A stretch of 64,000 nt of DNA from Kutzneria sp. CA-103260 (lineage in GTDB: Bacteria; Actinomycetota; Actinomycetes; Mycobacteriales; Pseudonocardiaceae): positions 1,178,001-1,242,000 of the forward strand of contig NZ_CP073318.1 in assembly GCF_018263855.1 (NCBI RefSeq), read 5' to 3'. The notes beneath the pieces were generated by a model. It was given only the letters and a program-made list of their open reading frames with translations, was not told where the DNA came from and did not search any database. Below are positions 8,720 through 18,073 of this stretch, one piece after another; position 1 is the stretch's first letter; the number at the start of each line of letters is the position of its first letter. Both the position numbers and the translations under genes were made by a program.

Positions 8720-9640
8720 CTAGGCGGCGAAGAGGGCGTGGACGGCGGCGGCCCCCGTCTCCGACGCGCGGCGGAGACGGGGGATGTTCGTGGTCAGACC
8801 GCTGACGCCACAGTCGGTGGTCGGCCGCACGGCCAGCAAACCCTTGCCGGTCAACAACTCCATGGCGCTGGCGTGCTTCTCGGCCCGGCGGCGCAGGGCC
8901 TGCGCGACCACCGGGTCCAAGCCGAGCGCCACCACGGACATCAACGGATGCTCGCCGCCTTTGGGGGATTTCTCATTGGGGGCACGGGAAAGAAGCACCA
9001 GCACATGGGTGGCGTCCCCCTCCAACGCCCGCTCGACGGCGATCGGCTCGGCCACGGAGCCGTCGATCCACTGCGCGCCCCGCAACGACACCGCAGGTCC
9101 ACACAGGAACGGCACGCAGGAGGTGGCCCGCAACGCGGCCCGCCAATCGTCGGCGCAAGCCAGGTCGGACAGCTCTTCGGCGGCACCGGTGTCCAGCCGG
9201 GTGGCGACCGTCCGCACCGGGATGTCGGAGCTGGCCAGCAATTCGTAGTTCAGGGGTTTGGTCTTCTCCAGGACGTGGTCGACGACGTAGTCGAGGCTGA
9301 TCAGCGGCCCACGGCCGGTCAGGGCCCGGCGGTAGTTGATGAAGTCGCGGGAAGCCAGGTCCTCGTAGTACACGGCACCGGCCTCGGACCCCTTGCCGAC
9401 GGCGAGCGCCACAGCGGAGAAGGCGCCGGCGGAGGTTCCGTAGACGACGTCGAAGGCGTCACGGAGGTCGAGCGCTTCCAACGCGGAGACCATGCCACCG
9501 GCGTAGACGCCCCGCATGCCGCCGCCCTCGACGACAAGCGCGACCCGGAGACCGTCCTTGCGCCGCCCGGGCCTGCTGCCGGCGGCCCGACGGGCCTTCA
9601 CGACGTCCAACACGTCCAGGTCGCCGTGCACGAAGTCCAC
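8720..9640 (-). CDS. Patatin-like phospholipase
   Basis: 306 residues. The patatin signature is complete: oxyanion loop GGGMRG, nucleophile elbow GTSAG (Ser), and the dyad aspartate in WIDGSVAEP (DGS in place of the commoner DGG/DGA). There is no signal peptide, so it is probably a cytosolic or membrane-associated acyl hydrolase. The GTG start lies 12 bases after the stop of the upstream monooxygenase gene with GAGG between them, so the two are probably co-transcribed. Confidence 0.87.
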   Translation of the reverse strand: MDFVHGDLDVLDVVKARRAAGSRPGRRKDGLRVALVVEGGGMRGVYAGGMVSALEALDLRDAFDVVYGTSAGAFSAVALAVGKGSEAGAVYYEDLASRDFINYRRALTGRGPLISLDYVVDHVLEKTKPLNYELLASSDIPVRTVATRLDTGAAEELSDLACADDWRAALRATSCVPFLCGPAVSLRGAQWIDGSVAEPIAVERALEGDATHVLVLLSRAPNEKSPKGGEHPLMSVVALGLDPVVAQALRRRAEKHASAMELLTGKGLLAVRPTTDCGVSGLTTNIPRLRRASETGAAAVHALFAA

Positions 9641-9651
9641 ACGCCCGCCTC

Positions 9652-10725
9652 TCAGGCGGCGCTGACCGCCTGCTCCGCCAGCAGGTCCCGGACCGCCCGA
9701 GCCGCCGCACGTCCTGCCCTAGTCGCGCCCACGGTACTAGCCGAGGGCCCGTACCCGATCAGGTGAATCCTGGGGTCGACCACGACCTTGGTGCCGTCCA
9801 TCAGGATCCCGCCACCGGGAGCGCGCAGGTGCAATGGCGCAAGGTGGTCCAGAGCCGCGCGGAAGCCGGTCGCCCACAGGATGACGTCGGCCTGCACGTG
9901 CCGTCCGTCGTTCCACTCCACGCCGTCCGGCACGACCCGGTCGAACATCGGCAGCCGCTCCATCACGCCCCGCGCCCGCGCCTCGGCGACGTCCGGAGTG
10001 ACACCCAATCCGGTTACACCAACCACACTGATGGGTGGCAATCCGGCGCGGACGCGCTCATCCACCAGCGCCACCGCCGCCCGGCCGTCCTGCTCCCGGA
10101 ACGGGCCCTCCCGCCACACCGGCGGCCGCCGGGTCACCCACGTCGTGTCCGCGGCCACCAGCGAGATCTCGGCCAGCGCCTGCGTCGCCGACGCCCCGCC
10201 GCCGACCACCACCACGCGCCGGCCGGCCAACTCCTCTGGCCCCTGGTAGTCGGCGGTGTGCAGCTGCCTGCCCCGGAAGGAACGCTGTCCCGCGTAGTAC
10301 GGCCAGAACGGCCGCTCCCACGTCCCCGTCGCGTTCACCACCGCCCGCGCCACCCACTCACCCCGGTCGGTGACGACGAACAGCCGGCCGTCGCCGTTCT
10401 CCCGTACGGACATCACACGAACGGGTCGTTTCACCGGCAGCGCGTTCTGACGTTCGAAGGCCGCGAAGTACTCCGACACCACCTCGGACGCCGGTCGCGA
10501 CGCGTCCGGCTTGCCCAGCGGCATGTCCGGCAGGTCGTGGATGCCGTGCACCTTGCCCAGCCGCAGCGACGGCCAGCGGTGCTGCCACGCCCCGCCCGGT
10601 TCGGGCGCGCCGTCCAACACGACGTGCTCCACGCCGTAGTGGCGCAGGAAGTAGCTGGCCGACAGCCCCGCCTGGCCGGCCCCGATCACCACGGTGTCGA
10701 TTTCTTCTTTGGCTCGCACGCCCAC
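9652..10725 (-). CDS. FAD/NAD(P)-dependent flavin monooxygenase
   Basis: 357 residues. An FAD-binding Rossmann fold at ~8-40 carries VVIGAGQAGLSASYFL. A second dinucleotide fold at ~170 carries VVVVGGGASATQALAEI, and ATGTWERPFW lies between them. This two-fold layout is typical of flavin-containing monooxygenase/TrkA-like oxidoreductases. The substrate is unknown. GTG starts at 10725 or 10719 are both possible. It probably forms an operon with the patatin gene, which suggests lipid-related oxidation; that is inference from proximity. Confidence 0.82.
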   Translation of the reverse strand: MGVRAKEEIDTVVIGAGQAGLSASYFLRHYGVEHVVLDGAPEPGGAWQHRWPSLRLGKVHGIHDLPDMPLGKPDASRPASEVVSEYFAAFERQNALPVKRPVRVMSVRENGDGRLFVVTDRGEWVARAVVNATGTWERPFWPYYAGQRSFRGRQLHTADYQGPEELAGRRVVVVGGGASATQALAEISLVAADTTWVTRRPPVWREGPFREQDGRAAVALVDERVRAGLPPISVVGVTGLGVTPDVAEARARGVMERLPMFDRVVPDGVEWNDGRHVQADVILWATGFRAALDHLAPLHLRAPGGGILMDGTKVVVDPRIHLIGYGPSASTVGATRAGRAAARAVRDLLAEQAVSAA

Positions 10726-10870
10726 GTTCGTTGAAACGGCTGGCGCGATCAGGTCCTTCCACGTCGGCTGTCGGATTGCTCACAGCCAGGGTTGCCGCCA
10801 GGCGTCGGCCCGCTGAACGCCCACCCCCGCGTAGGACCAGGCCGTGCGGGGGATGGGAGGATCAGCTCCC

Positions 10871-11134
10871 GTGAAGACGTTCGACGAGCTGTTCGCGGAG
10901 CTGACCGACCGCAAGAAGACCCGGCCCGCCGGCTCGGGCACAGTGGCGGCGCTGGACGACGGCATCCATGCCCAGGGCAAGAAGGTCCTGGAGGAGGCGG
11001 GCGAGGTCTGGATCGCCGCCGAGCATGAGTCCGACGAGCGGCTGGCCGAGGAGATATCCCAGTTGCTCTACCGCGTCCAGGTGTTGATGCTGGGCCGCGA
11101 CCTGACCCTCGACGACGTCTACCGTCACCTATGA
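10871..11134 (+). CDS. hisE: Phosphoribosyl-ATP diphosphatase HisE
   Basis: 87 residues from GTG 10871, ten bases after [23 protein letters not shown] and the MazG-type helices [19 protein letters not shown] and [18 protein letters not shown] carry the metal-binding acidic residues. It hydrolyses phosphoribosyl-ATP to phosphoribosyl-AMP, the second step of histidine biosynthesis. It lies directly upstream of hisG, the usual actinobacterial pair. Confidence 0.95.
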   Translation: MKTFDELFAELTDRKKTRPAGSGTVAALDDGIHAQGKKVLEEAGEVWIAAEHESDERLAEEISQLLYRVQVLMLGRDLTLDDVYRHL

Positions 11135-11154
11135 GCGACACCGGGAGTAAGCAG

Positions 11155-12000
11155 ATGCTGCGCGTCGCGGTGCCCAACAAGGGCGCCCTTGCCGAGAAGT
11201 CCGCCGAGATGCTGGCCGAGGCGGGTTATCGGGGACGCCATGAGTCCCGCGACCTGACCGTGCTCGACCTGGCCAACGACGTCGAGTTCTTCTTCCTGCG
11301 CCCCAAGGACATCGCCATCTACGTCGGGTCCGGCCAGCTGGACCTGGGCATCACCGGCCTCGACCTGGCGCGCGACTCCGGCGCCGGCGTCGAGCCGACG
11401 CTGGAGCTGGGTTTCGGCGGCTCGAACTTCCGCTACGCCGGCCCGGCCGGCCGCGACTGGAAGGTCGAGGACATCCAGGGCATGCGGCTGGCCACCGCCT
11501 ACCCGCGGCTGGTGGTCGACGACCTGAGCCGGCGCGGCATCGAGGCGGACGTGATCCGGCTCGACGGCGCCGTCGAGATCTCCGTGCAGCTCGGCGTGGC
11601 CGACGTCATCGCCGACGTGGTCGGCTCCGGCCGCACGCTGCGCCAGCACAACCTGGTGGCCTTCGGTGACGTGATCTGCAAGTCCGAGGCGATCCTGGTG
11701 CAGCGCGAGGGCTCGGAGCTCACGCCGGCCAAGGCGCAGCTCACCGCCCGGCTGCGCGGTGTGGTGCTGGCCCAGCAGTACCTGATGCTGGACTACGACT
11801 GCCCGAAGGCGCTGCTGGAGCAGGCGCTGAAGACCACGCCGGGCCTCGAGTCGCCGACGGTCGCCCCGCTGGCCGACGAGAACTGGGCCGCGGTGCGGGC
11901 AATGGTGCAGCGCAAGGAAGCCAACAACATCATGGACGAGCTGTCGGCCCTGGGCGCCAAGGCCATCCTGGCCTCGGACATCCGCTCGTGCCGGCTCTGA
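11155..12000 (+). CDS. hisG: ATP phosphoribosyltransferase HisG (long form)
   Basis: 281 residues from ATG 11155 ([20 protein letters not shown]), seven bases after GGGAG. ATG 11131 overlaps the hisE stop but has no ribosome site. The catalytic part contains [15 protein letters not shown] and [19 protein letters not shown]. The C-terminal ~75 residues form the regulatory domain ([18 protein letters not shown]) that binds histidine for feedback inhibition in long-form HisG. It catalyses the first step of histidine biosynthesis and is coupled to hisE. Confidence 0.95.
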   Translation: MLRVAVPNKGALAEKSAEMLAEAGYRGRHESRDLTVLDLANDVEFFFLRPKDIAIYVGSGQLDLGITGLDLARDSGAGVEPTLELGFGGSNFRYAGPAGRDWKVEDIQGMRLATAYPRLVVDDLSRRGIEADVIRLDGAVEISVQLGVADVIADVVGSGRTLRQHNLVAFGDVICKSEAILVQREGSELTPAKAQLTARLRGVVLAQQYLMLDYDCPKALLEQALKTTPGLESPTVAPLADENWAAVRAMVQRKEANNIMDELSALGAKAILASDIRSCRL

Positions 12001-12010
12001 ACGCCTTGAG

Positions 12011-12925
12011 GTGCTGACCGCGTTCGTGCCCATCTGGGCGCTGACCGTGCTCGGCTACCTCGTGGGCCGGTCCGGCGTGCTCGGCGATCGTGCCGAGCTG
12101 GTGCTGGGCCGGCTCGTGTTCCACGTCGCGATGCCGGCCGTCCTGTTCACCACGCTGAGCAGGACGCCGGTGTCCCGGCTGCTGTCGCCGGCCATCGCCG
12201 TGTTCGCCGTCGGCACCCTGGTCGTCGGCATCGGCGCGCTGGCCGCCAGCCGGTGGCTGTTCGGCCGTGGCCTCGCCGACCAGTCGATCAGCGCCATGGC
12301 CGCCTGCTACGTCAACTCGGCCAATCTCGGCGTGCCGGTGGCGATCTCCGTGCTCGGCGACGCCTCGTTCATCGTCACCGTGCTGCTGTTCCAGGTGCTG
12401 CTGGTGACGCCGGTCGTGCTCACCCTGGTCGAGCTGGACGTCCGTGGGGCGCAAGGCAACCGCTGGCGTGAACTGCTCACCCTGCCCGTGCGCAACCCGA
12501 TCATCGCCGCGTCCGCGCTGGGTGTGGTGGTGAGCGCCCTCGGCTGGCACCTGCCCGACCTGCTGAACGGTCCGCTGACGCAGCTCGGGACCGCTGCCGT
12601 GCCGATCGCCCTGCTCGTGCTGGGCATGTCCCTGTACAGCCGCGAACGTCGTGAGGCCGCCAACCGGCGTGAGCTGTGGGTGACCGTGCTGCTCAAGGCC
12701 GTCGCCCAGCCGCTGGTGGCCTACCTCGCCGGCGAGGCCCTGGGCCTGGACGGGCATCTGCTGCTGGCCGTCGTGTTGTGCTCGGCGCTGCCGACCGCGC
12801 AGAACGTGTTCGTCTACGCCCACCAGTACGCGCTGGACACCCGCCTGCCGCGCAACGCCGTGCTGCTGTCCACCGTGCTGTCCATGGTCACCCTGTCCGG
12901 TCTGACCGCCCTGATGCGCGCCTAG
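12011..12925 (+). CDS. AEC-family transporter (auxin efflux carrier type)
   Basis: 304 residues with about ten hydrophobic helices. AEC features include the N-terminal FVPIWALTVLGYLVGR, the central ACYVNSANLGVPVAISVLGD with its discontinuous helix, and LCSALPTAQNVFVYAHQY near the C-terminus. It probably exports or takes up small organic acids at the inner membrane. The GTG start is ten bases after hisG, so it may ride the his transcript, although a role in histidine synthesis is not implied. Its stop overlaps the convergent STAS gene. Confidence 0.85.
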   Translation: MLTAFVPIWALTVLGYLVGRSGVLGDRAELVLGRLVFHVAMPAVLFTTLSRTPVSRLLSPAIAVFAVGTLVVGIGALAASRWLFGRGLADQSISAMAACYVNSANLGVPVAISVLGDASFIVTVLLFQVLLVTPVVLTLVELDVRGAQGNRWRELLTLPVRNPIIAASALGVVVSALGWHLPDLLNGPLTQLGTAAVPIALLVLGMSLYSRERREAANRRELWVTVLLKAVAQPLVAYLAGEALGLDGHLLLAVVLCSALPTAQNVFVYAHQYALDTRLPRNAVLLSTVLSMVTLSGLTALMRA

Positions 12926-13284
12926 CCTTCCAGTGCCGCGATCGCTTCCGGCACCGTCGCGTGCATGCGGAAGGCCGGCATCAGGCCGCTGACCTGCAAC
13001 GGCCGCAGCACCGCGCGCTGCTCGCCGACCAGCCGGAGATCCACCCCCGAGTCGTTGGCCCGGTCCCGGGCCATCAGCAGCACACGCAGGCCGGTCGAGC
13101 CGAGGAAGCTGACCCGGTCCAGGTCCACGATCACCGCCGGCGCCCCGCTGCCCACCGCCTGCCCCAGTTCGGCCTCGGCCACCGAGGCCGTTGACAGGTC
13201 CAGCTCGCCGCTGACGTGCACGATCATGGTGTCGCCGGCCGGCTCGGTGTGCACCGTGATCAGGTCGAAGTCCTCCGCGGACAT
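12922..13284 (-). CDS. STAS-domain anti-sigma factor antagonist
   Basis: 120 residues, a single STAS domain. VSGELDLSTASVAEAEL and VDLDRVSFLGSTGLRVLLMA match SpoIIAA/RsbV-type antagonists, with the Ser of GSTG as the likely phosphorylation site. Such proteins release sigma factors by binding an anti-sigma kinase. No partner kinase lies beside it, so its partner is elsewhere. ATG start with AAGGGAG upstream. Confidence 0.88.
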   Translation of the reverse strand: MSAEDFDLITVHTEPAGDTMIVHVSGELDLSTASVAEAELGQAVGSGAPAVIVDLDRVSFLGSTGLRVLLMARDRANDSGVDLRLVGEQRAVLRPLQVSGLMPAFRMHATVPEAIAALEG

Positions 13285-13345
13285 GCGCGCTCCCTTCGCC
13301 TGGCAACCCCGAGTGACCAGGCGTGCGGGTCGGGTGATGCCAAGC

Positions 13346-14191
13346 CTAGTCCGCTCGGTCCAGCGCGGTTTCCACCCCCGGGTCCGGCTCCGGCCAGCCC
13401 GGGTACGGCGGCGGCGTGCCGCCGAACTCCGGGCACAGCGCCTTGTGGTCGCACCAGTCGCACAGCCGGCTCCGGTTCGGCCGGAAGTCGCCCGTCTTGC
13501 CGGCCTTGAGAATGGCGTTCCAGATCGCCTCCAGCGTGCGCTCGAACCGCCGCAGCTCCGCCTCGTCCGGCTGGTAGGCCAGGTTCTGCCGGTCCGACAG
13601 GTACATCAGCAGCAGCTGGCGGGGCACCACACCGCGCAGCCGCCACAGCACCAGGGCGTAGAACTTCATCTGGAACATCGCCTTGGCCTCGCCGATCTCC
13701 CGCGGCGCCGCCCCCGTCTTGTAGTCGACGACCCGGATCTCCCCGGTCGGCGCCACGTCCAGCCGGTCGATGTAGCCGCGCAGCAGCATGCCCGACGGCA
13801 GCTCCGCCTCCACCAGCAGCTCACACGCCTCCGGCTCCAGCCGGCGCGGATCCTCCAGGCCGAAGTAGCCGGTCAGCATGCCCTCGGCCGAGGCCAGCCA
13901 CTCCGCCAGGTCCTCGTCCCGCTCGAACAGCTCCGCCAGTTCCGCGCGCTCGCTCAGCAGGTCCTGCCAGGCCGGTCCCAGCAGCTCCTTGGCGGTGTCC
14001 GGCACCCGCTCGCTGGCCGGCAGCCCGAACAGCCGCTCCAGCACCGAGTGCACCACCGTGCCGCGGATCTGCGCCCTGGTCGGCTTCTCCGGCAGCCGGT
14101 CGACCGCCCGGAACCGGTAGAGCAGCGGGCACTGCTTGAAATCGCTGGCCCGTGAGGGGGACAGCGCCGGCCTGCGCACGACCTTCTCCAT
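13346..14191 (-). CDS. RecB-family PD-(D/E)XK nuclease with Fe-S cysteines
   Basis: 281 residues from ATG 14191. GTVVHSVLERLF holds the motif-I His, GYIDRLDV plus VVDYKTGA give the catalytic Asp and Lys, and QMKFYALVLW is the Q-x3-Y motif. One Cys near the N-terminus (FKQCPLLYRF) and three at the end (CDWCDHKALC) match the 4Fe-4S staple of AddB/Cas4/exonuclease V proteins. M. tuberculosis has a RecB-like gene (Rv2119) in the same block. It probably processes DNA ends in repair. The start is set by a -10 box seven bases upstream; the longer frame through the inverted repeat is not believable. Confidence 0.88.
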   Translation of the reverse strand: MEKVVRRPALSPSRASDFKQCPLLYRFRAVDRLPEKPTRAQIRGTVVHSVLERLFGLPASERVPDTAKELLGPAWQDLLSERAELAELFERDEDLAEWLASAEGMLTGYFGLEDPRRLEPEACELLVEAELPSGMLLRGYIDRLDVAPTGEIRVVDYKTGAAPREIGEAKAMFQMKFYALVLWRLRGVVPRQLLLMYLSDRQNLAYQPDEAELRRFERTLEAIWNAILKAGKTGDFRPNRSRLCDWCDHKALCPEFGGTPPPYPGWPEPDPGVETALDRAD

Positions 14192-14198
14192 ACTCGAA

Positions 14199-14221
14199 AC
14201 GCTACCCAGCCACTCTGACAG
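14199..14221 (-). promoter_or_regulatory. Promoter of RecB-like gene, RecA-NDp-like
   Basis: On the complementary strand CTGTCAGAG, eight bases, TAGCGT, then seven bases to the ATG. Seven of nine positions match the upstream half of the mycobacterial DNA-damage promoter TTGTCRGTG-N8-TAnnnT. The mRNA would be leaderless. Confidence 0.45.
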
Positions 14222-14268
14222 TTCTGATGCGGCCCGTGCCCTCGCCGTCGAACACCACCCGAATGCCG

Positions 14269-14343
14269 CCCCTCCTTTTGCCACATGTGGTCCACATTCG
14301 ACTCCTGAACGCGAATGTGGACCACATGTGGCAAAAGGAGGGG
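14269..14343. repeat. Perfect 32-base inverted repeat between divergent promoters
   Basis: The arms at 14269-14300 and 14312-14343 are exact complements, with an 11-base loop. Each arm contains the smaller palindrome CCACATGTGG. It sits upstream of both divergent leaderless promoters, so it is not a normal terminator. It may be an operator, a cruciform or an inserted element. Confidence 0.85.
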
Positions 14344-14408
14344 GAGGGGAGGGGCCACCGACAGCTTCCGCTGAAGATGTCGTCACGACGGCCCCACACC
14401 GGAGGCCC

Positions 14409-14414
14409 TACCCT
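14409..14414 (+). promoter_or_regulatory. -10 box of leaderless site-2 protease gene
   Basis: TACCCT with six bases to the ATG at 14421. Confidence 0.5.
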
Positions 14415-14420
14415 GCTCGT

Positions 14421-15557
14421 ATGGCCACCACCAGCTGGATCCGACCGGGAGACCCCGACGGTGGCCTTCGGCTGTTCCGGGTCGGGAATGTGCCGGTGTT
14501 GCTGGCCCCGTCCTGGTGGATCGGGTCGATCGTGGTCACGGCGCTGTACGCGTCGATGATCGGCCAGCTGATGCCGGGCCTCGGCACGCTGGGCGCGCTG
14601 GTGCTGGCGGCCAGCTTCGCGATCCTGCTGGGGGCCTCGGTGCTGGCCCACGAGCTGGGCCACTGCGTGGTGGCCCTGCGCTACGGCCTGCCGGTCAGGC
14701 GCCTGCGGCTGTTCCTGCTGGGCGGCATCTCGGAGGTGGGCCGCTCGCCGGCGAAGCCGGCCCAGGAGGGCCTGATCGCGGCGGCGGGGCCGGCGGTGTC
14801 GGTCGTGCTGGCCCTGGTGTTCGGGGCGACGCTGTTCGTGGTGCCGGAGGGTGGCCCGATCTGGCTCCTGCTGCTGGAGACGACGCTGGCCAACGCGGCG
14901 GTGGCGGTGTTCAACCTGCTGCCTGGCCTGCCGCTGGACGGCGGCCGGATGCTGCGGGCGGCGGTCTGGGGCATGACGGGCAAGCGCGGCACGGGGACCC
15001 GGATGGCGGTGGTGGGCGGCGGCGTCGTGGCGGGCCTGCTGCTGCTGTGGGCCCTGTTGCGACTGGTGCAGGGCACGCAGGACCGCTGGCTGTGGCTCGG
15101 CGTGTGCGCGGTGACGGCCTGGTTCGTGATCGCGGGAGCCCGCAGCGAGCTGGTGTCGGAGCTGCAGCGCAGCTGGCCGGAGGGGGTCACCCTGGCCGAC
15201 CTGGTGCGCCCGGTGCTGCAACTGCCGGCGGAGAGCCCGGTGGCGGACGCGCTGGCGGCGGCGGCCGGTCGGGGAGTGGTGCTGGTCCGCGCCGACGGCG
15301 TGGCAGCGGGGTTGTTGGACGAGGACGCGGCGCGGCGGGTGGCGGAGCAGTCGCCGCTGACGCCGGCGGAGGTGGCGGCGGAGCCGATCCGGCCGGAGAC
15401 GGTGCTGCTGGACTCGGATCCGAACGACGAGATCGCCGAGCGGGTCCGCACCACGGCGGCCTGGCAGTTCCTGGTGGTGGACGCCGAGGGCCGGCCCGCG
15501 GGCGTGCTGCGCCGGCAGGACCTCAGGGCCGCCTCCACGGGCCGCAATCTGGGTTGA
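14421..15557 (+). CDS. Site-2 protease family zinc metalloprotease
   Basis: 378 residues. The zinc motif HELGH lies in a membrane helix (ASVLAHELGHCVVALRYG), and the third ligand is in NLLPGLPLDGGRM. Five to six membrane segments are visible. The C-terminal ~150 residues look like a degenerate CBS pair (LADLVRPVLQLPAESPVADAL; TAAWQFLVVDAEGRPAGVLRRQDL), as in Rip3-like actinobacterial S2Ps. It probably cleaves a membrane-embedded anti-sigma factor or similar substrate. Leaderless ATG; the frame upstream through the inverted repeat is discounted. Confidence 0.9.
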   Translation: MATTSWIRPGDPDGGLRLFRVGNVPVLLAPSWWIGSIVVTALYASMIGQLMPGLGTLGALVLAASFAILLGASVLAHELGHCVVALRYGLPVRRLRLFLLGGISEVGRSPAKPAQEGLIAAAGPAVSVVLALVFGATLFVVPEGGPIWLLLLETTLANAAVAVFNLLPGLPLDGGRMLRAAVWGMTGKRGTGTRMAVVGGGVVAGLLLLWALLRLVQGTQDRWLWLGVCAVTAWFVIAGARSELVSELQRSWPEGVTLADLVRPVLQLPAESPVADALAAAAGRGVVLVRADGVAAGLLDEDAARRVAEQSPLTPAEVAAEPIRPETVLLDSDPNDEIAERVRTTAAWQFLVVDAEGRPAGVLRRQDLRAASTGRNLG

Positions 15558-15565
15558 GAGGATAG

Positions 15566-17016
<1,451 letters not shown>

Positions 17017-17026
17017 GAGAGGGAGC

Positions 17027-17758
17027 CTAGTGGCCGCAGACGGTCCAGATGCCGTTCAGCTGCACCATGGGCAGGCCGCTGGTCTTGCTGCCGGGAGTGC
17101 CGTTCACGGTGCCCTCGGTGTGCAGGGTTGCCCCGGCATGGGTGCTGTCGGTCTGCTGGATGTCCGACACGGTCATGGTGACCTGGGCGTTGGGGCCGAA
17201 GATCGAGGTCGGGGACTGCGCGGCCTTCGTGTAGCCGTCGCGGTCGGTGTCGCAGACCAGGGCGATGGCCGACTTCGCGTCGTGGTTGTTGACCGCGGCG
17301 ACGAAGGCGTTGGCCAGTGCCTGGGGGCTGCTCGTCGCGGCGCCACCCGTGGATCCGGTCCCGCCTGAGCTGGTGCCCGGGCTCCGCGTCGTCGAGGACG
17401 TGCGGCCGCTGGTCGTCGGGGCGGTCGAGCGGGTGCTGGTGGCAACCGACACGGTGGTGTGCGCGTTGGTCTCGGCGAACCAGACCATCCCGCCGATGAT
17501 CAGGCCGAACACCGCGACCACGCCGACCACGATCAGCACGACCGGCGCCTTGCCGCGCGGCGGCCGAGGGGGCATGCCGCCCGGGTACATGCCCGGCGGC
17601 TGCTGTCCGTACGGCTGCTGCTGCGGATAGGGCTGCTGTTGCTGCTGGTACGGGTTCGGCGGGGGCGGCGGGTACTGCGGCTGGCCGTAGCCGGGCTGCG
17701 GAGGCGGCGGCGGGTACTGCTGGCCGTACGGATCCGGTGGCTGCGGCGGATAGGTCAC
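17027..17758 (-). CDS. Pro/Gln/Tyr-rich single-pass membrane protein
   Basis: 243 residues from GTG 17758, with GGGGAGAGAG upstream. The first ~70 residues are a low-complexity P/Q/Y/G tail (YPPQPPDPYGQQYPP). One membrane helix follows (VVLIVVGVVAVFGLIIGGMVWF), then a Ser/Thr linker and a ~100-residue outer domain ending NGIWTVCGH, with a second Cys in IALVCDTDRDG. It is paralogous to the next gene downstream, ten bases away, with which it forms an operon. The function is unknown. Confidence 0.75.
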   Translation of the reverse strand: MTYPPQPPDPYGQQYPPPPPQPGYGQPQYPPPPPNPYQQQQQPYPQQQPYGQQPPGMYPGGMPPRPPRGKAPVVLIVVGVVAVFGLIIGGMVWFAETNAHTTVSVATSTRSTAPTTSGRTSSTTRSPGTSSGGTGSTGGAATSSPQALANAFVAAVNNHDAKSAIALVCDTDRDGYTKAAQSPTSIFGPNAQVTMTVSDIQQTDSTHAGATLHTEGTVNGTPGSKTSGLPMVQLNGIWTVCGH

Positions 17759-18073
17759 GACTGCTCTCTCCCCGAACTGGTTTGCGCTGGATGACGCCAT
17801 GGGTAAACCGAGGTGTCCACTCCACGGGACGGATGTCACGTTTGGGTGGCTGTTCACGTCTACGGCGTGGACACTGCCGGAACCACGGCACTTCGGTGCC
17901 TGAGACGCACGGTAGCGGTTGGGAGGTTCCCCCTGACACCGGTATGGAGTAGTTCATCCGGCCGAGCGGGCGTTTCGTGGCCGTTTCGCGACCAGCACGC
18001 GGCCTCGGGTCCTCTCACTTGTCAGTGATCGCCGGTACCGTGGGAAGACGTAGAGCGGGAGGAGGGTGCCGAT
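17759..18073. other. Divergent intergenic region upstream of arc
   Basis: 315 bases between the membrane-protein operon and the proteasome ATPase gene. The only clear signal is the RecA-NDp-type promoter at 18019-18041 and the arc ribosome site GGGAGGAGGG at 18057-18066. No gene is seen. Confidence 0.6.
18019..18041 (+). promoter_or_regulatory. RecA-NDp/PafBC-type promoter of arc
   Basis: TTGTCAGTG, eight bases, TACCGT: a full match to the mycobacterial LexA-independent damage promoter TTGTCRGTG-N8-TAnnnT. Transcription should start near 18048, giving a ~26-base leader with a strong ribosome site. Confidence 0.7.
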
